Shown in pieces: positions 45,476 to 55,578 of a stretch of DNA of 64,000 nt. The stretch covers positions 44,141,736 to 44,205,735 of the forward strand of contig CM066995.1 of the NCBI GenBank assembly GCA_033977485.1, in the 5' to 3' direction. A program made the position numbers and the translations under genes. The notes below the pieces were generated by a model. That model saw nothing but the letters and a program-made list of their open reading frames with translations. It was not told the origin of the DNA and searched no databases. Source of the stretch: Hydrangea macrophylla (Eukaryota > Streptophyta > Magnoliopsida > Cornales > Hydrangeaceae). Each line of letters starts with the position of its first letter. Position 1 is the first letter of the stretch.

Positions 45476-46269
45476 GGGTCAGCCTACACTAGAACAATTG
45501 GTTTTTTTTTTTTTTGGGAGGTTACTACAATTGCCCCCAGTCAATGTAAATGTTTTTGTTTTTAATTAATGAAAAGGTCCTTTGAGGCCATCTTTGAATC
45601 AATTGTTTTGTATTTTGAACTTGTACGTGTATGCTTGTTTGTGATTGCCAATACCTGACCGATTGTTAGCCAATCTAAATCCCTACCTTAGCAAAAGGTT
45701 TAAGACTGTAACCAGCAGAGAACACCTGTTCTTTTAGGGACCTGTTAAGTAGGTCCCGCTCAGGTGTAGTGTAGGCTTGTGACCTATTTTTTACCCGAGC
45801 GGTTTCTCTGGGTATTGTAGGTCCTTAGGAATGTTAGGTTTTCTAGGATTCCAAGTCCTGTTAGTGCCTGGTGTGATTTCCTATTCAGCCTGGTCCCCTA
45901 CCCCCAAGCCTTTGCTAAGGTAGGCGTTTGGAGGAAGAAACAGTAGGAAACCGACCTGGAACAACGTGGGTGGTTGCAGGGTCTTTTGAGGCTTGCTATC
46001 ATCAGCCACCTAGGGGGATTTTCCCCGTCGTTGGTTGGGCCTAAGTGAAGCAGGTGCCTCGGGGTTCAACCCGAGGGCTTTTGTGCCTTGGGTGTGATCC
46101 CGAGGGCTTTTGTGCCTCGTGTGTGATCCCGATGGCTTTTCATGGAACACTGGTGGGTATCATCGCTTGTAGTTAAAACAGAAAACCTTTATTTCATTCA
46201 AGAATTTATAGTAACTGCTCAAGTAGAGCTATAAAATTTCCTAACCAGACGGTTGACCCGCGTTGAGCA
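45476..46269. other. Non-coding spacer between antisense ORF and pol
   Basis: Holds a T run (45502-45514) and repeats of GTGTGATCCCGAGGGCTTTT type (46085-46140). This is the interval where the two convergent transcripts of a Tat element would end. No gene or clear terminator seen. Confidence 0.5.
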
Positions 46270-47275
46270 TTACTGAAAATACTTTCGGAGATGTTGAATA
46301 TACCAAGGGTGAGGAAGATCATGCCCATCTAGCGTTTGTAACCAATAGGTCCTCAGACGGTTGACCCGCGTGACTTGGTATGGTCCTTCCCAGTTTGGCC
46401 CCAACTTCTCATGACTCGATATCTTGGTAGACTGGTTTACCGCCTTTAAAACGTGATCCCCGACCTGGAAACTCTGGTGCTTAACTTTGCTATTGAAGTA
46501 CCAGGAAACTCTCTGCTTGTAAGCTGCCACTTTTAGATATGCCCGGTCTCTTTTTTCTTTTACCAAGTCGAGTTCTGCTCGGAGGGCGTCTTCATTGATC
46601 TGCTTTCTAAAATTTGCCATACGGTATTTAGGTAACCCGAGCTGGGTAGGGACCACTACCTCAAAGCCATAGGTTAATGAGAATGGTGTCTTGCCTGTTG
46701 CCGTCCGGGGAGTGGTACGGTAGGCCCACAGAAGGGTCGGCAATTCCTCTACCCAAAGCCCCTTGGTGTTTTCGAGTCTGGTCTTGATTGAATGCAGAAT
46801 AGTCCGGTTTGTCACCTCGGCTTGACCATTGGCTTGAGGTGCTTGGGTGAAGAATAGTGATTGGATATCCCATAGCCCGATTAGAACTGCCTGAATAACG
46901 GAGTGTCAAATTGTCTGCCGTTATCACTGACTAGAACCCGGGGAATGCCGAACCTACAGAGGATGTTTTTTTCGATGAAGCTTTCCATCTTTTTCTCGGC
47001 GGTTGTTGCTAAGGGCTCGGCCTCTGCGCACTTGGTGAAGTAGTCCACGGCGATAACAGGGAACTTAACTTGCCCTTTTCCCATCGGGAGGGGACCGACG
47101 ATGTCGATGCCCCACTGAGCGAATGTCCATGGGCTGATGATGGGTGTTTGGAGTTCTCCTGGGCGGTTGATCATGGGGGAGTATCTTTGGCACTTGTCTT
47201 ATTGTCTGACATACTCCTGGGAATCTCGAGCCATTGTCGGCCAGTACTAGCCTTGCAGCACGGCTTTTCGGGAGA
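46270..47275 (-). pseudogene. Tat-type integrase, C-terminal part
   Basis: Minus strand after the inserted solo LTR: YYWPTMARDSQEYV and a broken zinc finger (second cysteine pair preceded by a stop), core residues in WGIDIVGPLP, LVSDNGRQF and NGQAEVTNR, then the C-terminal domain to HLRKYFQ. Frame changes near 46880 and 47190. Cut off upstream by the insertion at 47276. Confidence 0.85.
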
Positions 47276-50052
47276 TGTGGATATTGCAATTTTTCTACCC
47301 ACATCTTTTTTTTTTCAAAATCTTTTTCAAATTCAAATTCAAAAAATGAGTCGCCACTTAATTTTTAAAAGTAAAATTAAGAAACCATTTAAAGCAAACT
47401 GATCTTTTAGGAAACTAGAGATTTCTAGGTTTGGGAATTATGGAATGAGAGGGGAAGGAGCCCGGCGGACTAAAACACCCCCTCTCATCCTATCTCACGA
47501 TAGGCTTCTACTCAACATCCTTTTAATCGAATTATTAATCTAAATGTGCTCTCAACTAATACGTATGTATAAATATACATTACAAAAGCATGCCTAAAGG
47601 GTGTAAAATTGCTAATGGTGAAAATAGCATTCAAAACCACATAATTCACTTAGCAAGCAAGATGATATACAACAAAGGACAAGAAAACTTACACGGGATC
47701 CAGCTGCGATATTAAACGTTCAATGCATGCAAAAATGAAAATCCTAAGAATAGGTCTCTAATCACATATACACATAAGGCAAAACCTGATTTTAAGGTGT
47801 CGCGCATGGAGTCGAAAATCAATAAAATCAAGAAATTAAATAGGCTAAAGAGGGGATTGAGAAATCATACCTTAAATGGCGCTGCAAAACAAGGGTTAGT
47901 CCACATACTTTAGAAACGATGTATAATATCAAATAATTATTCCTAAACGTCTAGCTTAATTCTATCAAGTGGAAGAAATGACGCAATTATGAATTCTAAC
48001 ACCAATCTATATGGATGAATGTGTATGATTACATAGATATGAACAAGAATAAGCTATTGGATTATTCCTTGGTTTGGATCATTTAGCCTCTGTATTTAAG
48101 CTTAACTAATCATTATTAACACATGGTTTAAGCCCTAGGTCATGGAAAGATCATTTAGACCATTGTTTGCAAGGTATACCAAAATTGTGACAGAATTTTG
48201 AAAATTGCTGAGAGCAGATCAGAACTTCAAAGAAATAAAAATCATTCTTCCCGTAGTTTGATCTTGATGATTTTCGGACACAAGATGGCTCTATGAGTCT
48301 AGTTTTTAATCCAAAAAGAAAATCAAAGTTCCAACGGTTAGATCTCCAGGAATCAAGCAAATACCAGACATCACTCAGGAATTTCCAACTCTCTGTCCAG
48401 AGAATTTGTATGATTTTTTAAAACTAGTAAAAAAATCTAAAAGGCTCTAATCCTTTTAGTAGATCTTATAAACACATTAAACTTCGTAGAAAAAATTATT
48501 TGGGGTCATCAATACTTGATTAGGATTCTGATTTACTCATTTCAAAAGGGAGTTGTTGTTATAAAACTCTGGACAGATTATTATTGTTACCCAATACCCA
48601 TGACCAAACCACTGTTAACCATAAAATCTTATTAAAACAAAAATTACAGTGGTAGAACTTTGAGTTATAGAAACTTTCACGTTGGTTTTATTTAGTTCCA
48701 ACGGTTCAATGTTTAAGTAAATATCCTTGATCAAAGGTGGTCATTGAATTCGCTGCACCGTTTGTTCAACTTCATCTTAATTTGTTGGTTAACCCCAACT
48801 ACTAAACCATGAAGTTGGGCTTAATCCAAACTACTTCTCCTACCATTTGATGGTCATTGGAGACTAAGGGCACTTAAACTTGTGGATTTTAATGAAGTAT
48901 GAAGAAACTTCATAAAATCCCAAGGTAGTGAATTCAAACTATGGTAAAAGCTTGAACCCATTAACTCAATACACTAATATTAACCTCAATCCTCTGATGA
49001 ATCATGAGCTCATAAGAATATTGAGGGATTCTAAACACAAGGATTCAAGTAAGACATTGAATAGTCTTATGAATCTCAAGAATAGACATAGTCAAAAGAA
49101 AAAGGAATCAAAGTTTGAACAACATCAAACTCCAAGATTTATTTAAACTTTAATCCCAAGGCTATTTGATCCAAACAAATGAAACGAGAGTTCAATCACA
49201 ATATATGTGGTGTGTAATGAAATGAGGTAGGAAGAGAGGTTTTGAAAATGTGTAAAAGATCCTAAGTATCTATATATTGTGATTGAACTTGAATGTTAAA
49301 ACTAAGTAGTTTAGAGCTTACCTCTAATTATCCTCAACTTTTGGTTGCTTTAAGACTCTTCAAGGAGTAATCAAGCTCTTCTTCTTGCTCTTTCTTGCCA
49401 ATTCTCTTTACTACTCTTCTTAATTTAGAAAGTTCTTGGAGGAGAATCAATATTGGGATCCTAACATTCTAATTTTTCAAGTCCCTATTAATGGGATACA
49501 CATCCTCTATATATAGACAATCTTTGGAGGGTTTTTTTGGAAAATTTGCAGCCAAAATCCTAATTCCGACTGCCTTATGAAGGTATAAACCGACCTATTT
49601 TAGGACAGCCTGTCACAAAAATTTGGCACATGGGAGATATCCACGGCACTCAATGAATACCGTTACGGCACTAACTATTTGCCGGAACGGCATTCAAAGA
49701 ATGCCGCATCGGCACTCACAGAGTGCCGCAGACAACTCCTCAGACTACCGTTTTTTCATGAATGTTCAATTTTTTGCGGCACTTAGTGAAATTCGCGGCA
49801 TTCATAGAGTGCCGTTCTGGCACTACGTAGAGTGCCACACAACATCCTGTGACTACCGCAGAATTTACCATATGCCGTTTTTCCTCTATTTTCTCTTTTC
49901 CTCTCTTTTTCTTTTTGTTTGAATTGAAAGAGCCTTCGGAAGAGCTTAAATCACCTTTGGAAGTCTTGGATTAGTCGGACGCTTGTCATCATTGGAACTT
50001 AGAGGTAATACTCTCCTTAATTCGACGTGTGGTCAAAATTGGGGTGTCTACA
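47276..50052 (-). mobile_element. Solo LTR (2777 bp) inserted in the Tat integrase
   Basis: TGTGGATATTGC...GGTGTCTACA with GGAGA on both sides (47271-47275, 50053-50057). The minus strand begins TGTAGACACCCCAATTTT, a widespread plant gypsy-type LTR start. No retroelement coding sequence is inside, so I call it a solo LTR, although 2.8 kb is long and a small non-autonomous element cannot be ruled out. Contains the hairpin array at 49644-49837. Confidence 0.75.
49644..49837. repeat. Array of 8-3-8 hairpin units at exact 22-bp spacing
   Basis: Units of 19 bp (8-bp arm, 3-bp loop, 8-bp arm; for example CGGCACTC ACA GAGTGCCG) start at 49644, 49666, 49688 and 49710, always with a 3-bp spacer (TTA, GAA, CAT). 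A second block has units at 49777, 49796 and 49818. Arms co-vary in part (CGGCATTC/GAATGCCG against CGGCACTC/GAGTGCCG). Confidence 0.85.
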
Positions 50053-50779
50053 GGAGAGCGTTCAACCTCCCACGTGGTTACCGTAAACACCTTCATGGAT
50101 TTTATGTAGTATCGCTTGGACCTGTGTGGGGTGGACACATCGGAGATATGAGATAGAGAACCCCCTTTTGTAGAGGATGCCATCGGCGAGGTGATATCTG
50201 ACCGATCAGTACTTTATCTGGCGGGCTTCTTCCCTTTCGTTCGGTAGCGAGCCGGTTGTGAGAAATGTCGTGATCGGATCCATCCAACTGGGGCCTAAGG
50301 TGACCGGATCGACCTCGATGCCTTCCAAGTTGATCACACTTGGCTCGGGTAAGTATTCAACCCTTATCCCGACAAGTCTAACTCGGAGGACGAGACGAGG
50401 TGGGCTAACCGATCGACTCTCATATTCTCTTCCATAGGGATCTGTATTATAGAGAAGCCTTCTAATTTCTTCAAAACTATTCTGATAAGGGCCAAGTAAG
50501 CTACCATGTTGTCTTCCCGAGCTTCATATTCCTGGGTAATTTAATTGACTACGAGTTGGGAGTCACTGTACCCATGGACTTGCCGTGCACCCATCGATGT
50601 GGCCAGCTACAATCCAACCAACAGGGCTTCATACTCGGCCTCATTGTTGGAGGCCCGGAACCCGAACCGCAATGCATACTCAAGTTAGATTTCGTCAGGA
50701 GTGGTCAGGATGATTCCCGCCCATTGCCTTGCTTGTTAGAGAACCCATCTACGTAAAGTATCTAGGTCTGGATGTCTTT
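50053..50779 (-). pseudogene. Tat-type archaeal RNase H and start of integrase, decayed
   Basis: Minus strand: EYALRFGFRASNNEAEYEAL (about 50690-50630) and ARQVHGYSDSQLVVN, the dual RNase H region specific to Tat elements, then RVDRLAHLVS and a linker toward integrase. Several stops. The integrase N-terminus is interrupted by the solo LTR at 50052. Confidence 0.75.
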
Positions 50780-51914
50780 TTACAGCCCGGGCGGTAGATA
50801 GGGCTGGCCATCCTCTTTTACCGGGTCTTCTAGGAATGTGAATTCCATGAAAAAATCTGCTACGGCTTGTCCCTTGATCGCCATGCGGGGTCTGTAGGTT
50901 ACTTCAAATTTTTCTAACGCCAAGGCCAACTTGACGAGCCTTCCGAGTGTTTCAGGCCTGCTCGGGATCCGGTGGAGCGGCTGATCTGTGAGGACCATGA
51001 AAGCATGGGCCTGGAAATATGGGTGAAGTCTCCAGGCAGACGTGATGAGGGCAAAGGTGAGCTTCTCTATGCGAGAATATCTACTTTCCGTGCCTTGAAG
51101 TACCCGACTGGTGTAGTAAATCGGGAATTGTATCCCGTGTTCTTCTCGGATGAGAGCTAAGCTGACCGCTGAAGGTGACACTGCCAAATATAAGAACAAT
51201 TCCTCATTCGGCATGGGTGTTGAGAGTAAATGGGGCAATGCCAAGTACTTCTTGAGTTCCTGAAATGCCTCCTCGTACTCTCCTGACCACTGAAAGGCCT
51301 TGCGAAGGATTTTGAAAAATGGAAGACACCGATCGGTATCTCGGGAGATAAATCTGTTTAATGCGGTGACCCGCTCGGCCAAACTCTTAACTTCTTTGGT
51401 TGACCTGGGCGACCGCATATTTATGATGGCCTGGATTTTCTTGGGGTTTGCTTCGATAACCTGTCTGCTGACTAGGTATCCTAGAAACTTCCCGGACGAG
51501 ACGCCAAATGTGCATATGGCCGGGTTCAACCTCAGTCCGAATGGACTTCCCGATTAGATCCTTGAATATGTGATTGACCAAGCGTTGATAGGTTGCCCCA
51601 GGGTTCTTGAGGCCGAATGGCATTACCTTAAAGCAGTATGTTCCTTGGTCCGTGATGAAGGAGGTCTTCTCTTCATCCCCGGAGTACATGCTGATCTGGT
51701 TGTACCCCGAATAAGCGTCCATGAATGAGAATAGTGCATTCCCGACTGCGGAGTCCACAAGGAGGTCTATCCTAGGCAGTGGATAGCAATTCTTGGGGCC
51801 AGCCTTATTTAGGTCAGTGAAATTCACACACATTCTCCCCTTACTGTTGATTTTCTTGACCAGTACCATGTTTGCTAACCAGTCGGGATAATAGATTGCT
51901 CGGATAGAGTTCAC
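50780..51914 (-). pseudogene. Tat-type reverse transcriptase and RNase H lacking the YVDD active site
   Basis: Minus strand: YPDWLANMVLVKK, VNFTDLNKAGPKNCYPLPR, FMDAYSGYNQISMYSGDEE, VMPFGLKNPGATYQR, then DLIGKS followed at once by a short unrelated junction and ICTFGVSSGKFLGYLVS. The YVDD segment that should lie between these blocks (roughly 40 residues) is absent, at about 51530-51550. The thumb and RNase H-like region follow (to DFFMEFTFLEDP). No active reverse transcriptase can be made from this copy. Confidence 0.85.
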
Positions 51915-52049
51915 CTTGAGGAGCTTCTTAACTTCTTCACATACCGCCGTCTATCTTTCGGGTGCCATACCCGCCTTTTTTGCTTGACCGGCCGGGAGTT
52001 CGGGTCGATGTCGAGATGGTGAGACATGACCCGGGGATCTATCCCAGGC

Positions 52050-52844
52050 ATGTCTTCATGGCTCTAGGCGAATACATCCTGGCTCTGTTGCAGGAATCGG
52101 ATCAACTTCTCCTTAAGGCCTGGCTCCAAGAGAGTGCCTATGCTATCGCACCAGTCCGAGAACTTCGGGTCCAACATTACTTGCTCCAGTTCTTCCACAG
52201 GAGCTACTCCATCGCTTTGGTCCCTCGAGTCCATTTCCTGAATGTTCAATGTTTCAGTGATGGCCTCTCTGCACAGGGAGCTGACGTAACAGCTCCGAGC
52301 GGTCACTTGGTCTCCCTGCAAGCTTCTAGGTCCCCGAGCGGTTGAAAACTTGACCACCAGGCTGTATGTCGACACAACTGCCTTGGCTTTGTTGAGAGTT
52401 GGTCTCCCTGGATAACGTTGTATGCGGACAGAGCTTCTATAACTATAAAGTTGGCTGGTACAGATGTCTGTTGGGGGTAAGTCCCCATAAGAATCGAGAG
52501 CTTGATGGTGCCGAGCAATTGTGTGCTGGACCAATTAAAACCCACCAGGGGAGTGGCCACCAGTCAGAGCCAATCTTGTGATATCCCGAGCTGATCGAAT
52601 GTAGAAACAAACATACCAACACCCTTTTAACCACATAGTTTGCTACGGAGAACGTTACCACCAGTGGATCATCGTGAGGGCAGTGCAGGCCTAGCATGTC
52701 CTCGGATGAGAATGTTAACACATCGGTTAGGGGGGAGCTGGTGGATTGGACATGCCAGACATTTGATCGGGATGCCTGAGCATGCCTCTTCCTGGCCGAC
52801 TGTGAATCCCCTCTGTCCGAAGTTCCTCCTGAGATTATATTGAT
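52050..52844 (-). pseudogene. Tat-type protease region, active site lost
   Basis: FSSEDMLGLHCPHDDPLVV and VVKRVLV are recognisable, but the catalytic D[TG]G-type loop that should follow VLV is missing and the frame shifts to STFDQLGIS-like sequence near 52590. Downstream linker KFSTARGPRSLQGDQ and the N-terminal RT extension (DPKFSDWCDSIGTLLEP) follow. Confidence 0.7.
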
Positions 52845-54489
52845 TTACCCGAGGGGTAGCAGCTGCTCGGATCCCCGGGCGTCTTGTCGAGGTCGTTTGT
52901 CTACTGCCACAAACTTAGCTAGGTGTCCTTGCTCAATCAGCATCTCAATGGCGATCATAAGCTTGAAGCAATCCTCTGTGTCATCTCCGTGGTCTTTGTG
53001 GATATGGCAAAACTTATCCCAATTTCTCTTATCAGGCGGGCTTTTCAGATTCGCTGGCTGCTGGAGTAGTCTCTGGGTTTCAGCGGCGGCCATGACCTCA
53101 TGGATTGGCCAAGAAAGTGGCGTGAAGGTAATCGGGGCCACATCCCGACCACCTCTCTGCTGATCTTGCCTAGGCTTCTTTCTGGACCCTTCTCAGAGCC
53201 TTCACATTTCCTTTTAGCTTTTAGGGACTCATTTCCCGTGAAGCTGGCGCGCTTGGACTTCAAAAACTCCTCCGTATCGATGTACTTTCCAACCCTTTCT
53301 GAGAGTTCCACCAGGGTTGCAGGTCGGTCACGATGAAACGACGTAGCAACTTTGGTGTGTTGGACTCCAGAGCAAAATGCCATGATAGCGGCTATTTCGT
53401 TCAAATGGAGAATTTGAAGCCTTTGTTGGTTGTAACGGTCTACGTGGTCCTTTAAGGACACCGCCTTACATTGCTTAACAGTCAGTAGTTGAGTGTCTGA
53501 CTGCGACCGGTCAAGCATCCCTACGAATTGGCTAATGAAAAGCTTTCTCAATGTCTTGAAGTCATCAACTGTTTGGGGTTTAAGATCGTGGAACCAGTGC
53601 ACGGCTGGCCCTTTGAGAGTGCTGGGGAAGGCCAGGCACAGTAATTCGTTAACCGTGGTGACCAACGCCATTTGGGCCTTATAGGTACGAACGTGATCCA
53701 CTGGGCTCCCTGTCCCATCGTAAGAGCTGAGATGTGGTGGCTTAAACTTTCGCAGGATTAAAAATTTGGTGACTAGAACGGTGTAGGGTGACTCGATCTC
53801 TATGTTGGTATGATCATGGCGCTGCTTGCTGCCCAATTGCTCGATCTATTTCTGCAAGTCCTGGATTTGAGCATTCATGTCTTTTCGCTCGGTCTTTCTT
53901 TCTATGTCCGAGCGGTAAGTTAGATCAGATGACAAGGCCTCTTCTTCGAAGTGTGTTGTCCTTGGGGATAGGACCCGACTCCGGCTCCGGGTAATCGTGT
54001 GCCTGAGATCTCCCCGGCTATCGGCCGGGGGGACTTCGGCCGATTCCCGAGCTATATGTCTTGGCCCCTCCTTTCTGACAGCACGCCTACTGTTGATGTT
54101 GTCTCTGGCATCTCCCGCCTGGCGCAGATTAGCCCGAGAGTATCGTCGGGTTTGCCTGGGGGCCTGGCTACGCTCGTCATCCCCCCGCTGCCTCTAACCC
54201 GGAGGGGATGCAGGTGCAGTGTGGGTATGTTGTCTAACCCGGGGAGGCTTTGAGTTGGGTGTACCTTTCCCGGGTTGCTCCTTGATTCAGGGCAGCTCAT
54301 CCTACCGTGCCAGCAGCACTTCAATCTACTGCTGGGTTCGTCGTTGGCCCTCTACGAGTTGTGTGAGAGCTGTGGTGACTTGCTCGGAAGTCATAGAGAC
54401 GGTCGGCCGGCCGGCTGTGAGTCCTCCTGACCGGCTTGATCCTCCTGACCGGTTTGAGCGGTAGTTTTTTAACCCTTCTTTGGGGGCAT
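52845..54489 (-). pseudogene. Tat-type gag, decayed
   Basis: From MPPKKG at 54489 with an early stop. The capsid domain is open at 53836-53045 (FKPPHLSSYDGTGSPVDHV, KLFISQFVGMLDRSQ, VATSFHRDRPATLVELSER), then a frame change to 53141-52845 with the zinc-finger-like CHIHKDHGDDTEDC. It is the same gag family as 38062-39566 on the other strand. Confidence 0.85.
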
Positions 54490-54529
54490 GTTGATCAGTC
54501 AAAAGATTTGTTGATTAGAAACTGGACGT

Positions 54530-54547
54530 TTCCCATAGACGGTGCCA
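54530..54547 (-). other. Primer binding site of the Tat-type element
   Basis: Minus strand TGGCACCGTCTATGGGAA, three bases from the LTR end. One base differs from the plus-strand copy at 38015 (GGCACC against GGCGCC). Confidence 0.8.
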
Positions 54548-54550
54548 AAC

Positions 54551-55187
54551 TGATGATGCTAAAAATTGGGTAAGAGTAATTATATAAAAGAGATGAACAC
54601 AATAAAGTTTGGATGTGGTTCGGCCCCGTTAATGAGGTGACCTACATCCACGGGTGCGTCGGTGCACTTTTACTAACAGATCACCGGCGGGGACTGGGGA
54701 GTGAACAGATTAGGCGGCACTACCAGAAAAACAGATCGATGTATGCATATGAATTAATATATTATGCAATCCTTTAGGTTCAGGATGCGACCCCCTTCAA
54801 TGGGGGTGTGTGGCCTCTTTTATAGGTGCAAGAGACCACCCGTTCAAGGTAAGTCTGCAGATTAAGAAGCTTTAATCTGATTGCAATCAATTTACATGAA
54901 TTTAGGAGAGTTTCCTAAGTGGTTTAGGAAACAACTTGCTCCTTCCATTTAGTCTTCTAGCTGGGATATGTAACTGTCTGGTTGCCCGTTGGACAAGCAA
55001 CCCTGCCTTCTAGAGATGCGCCTATGTGGGGCCAATCTGGAGTGAACGTCCGGGTTGTCGACCATACCGGGCGGTTTCATACAACGGCTCGGGAGGATTG
55101 AATAGTAGACCTAGATTCAAGGTGACTTGACTTCTCTTTGCTGAGGTGGCGAGGTTTGACTTTGACCAGATATTTTCATACATATCA
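54551..55187 (-). repeat. 5' LTR of the Tat-type element (637 bp)
   Basis: TGATGATGCT...CATACATATCA in plus orientation, followed by the target duplication CACTA (55188-55192). Full-length compared with the deleted copy at 40607-41094. Confidence 0.88.
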
Positions 55188-55192
55188 CACTA

Positions 55193-55578
55193 TATGTTTA
55201 AAGAGTATAAAAAATGTTGCTATTGACAGACTATGAGTGTGTGTATTACATTACTATTACATACTTGAAAATTTAATTTTATTGCCAAATTTAATCTTAT
55301 CTGTTGTAAAAGGAGAAAATCGACCTTCAATTTTACATTTTGAAATTTAAAATTGAATTTTGTGGGTGTATTCACTACAAACTCGCATAAGACAACACTC
55401 GTCCACTAGGGGTAACCTAGGGGTTTAACGGCCAGTTGCATATGCTAAATGCAATTGCGATTCCTGTGACAGTGAGTTAGGTTTTATTTTCATCAGTATA
55501 CTCCTACTTTTAATAACTTTATAACAATTTCTCTTTCACTTTATTGCTAGGGACTAGCAATAAGCTAGTTGAGGGGTG
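55193..55578 (+). other. 3' internal remnant and polypurine tract of the old Athila-like element, right part
   Basis: Shares ACTCGTCCACTAGGGG (55390) and GGGACTAGCAATAAGCTAGT (55550) with the young Athila 3' end. The polypurine tract GTTGAGGGGTG ends at 55578, directly before the LTR. Confidence 0.75.

Larger units (their letters stand above)
40607..55187 (-). mobile_element. Defective Tat/Retand-type Ty3/gypsy element with antisense ORF (14.6 kb)
   Basis: Minus strand: 5' LTR 55187-54551, primer site 54547-54530, gag from 54489, protease, reverse transcriptase, RNase H, a second (archaeal-type) RNase H, integrase to 46270, an antisense ORF region on the plus strand (41942-45475), polypurine tract and 3' LTR 41094-40607. 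Flanked by CACTA on both sides (40602-40606, 55188-55192). It is broken by stops, deletions in protease and reverse transcriptase, and two inserted solo LTRs. The second RNase H and antisense ORF are Tat traits. Confidence 0.9.
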
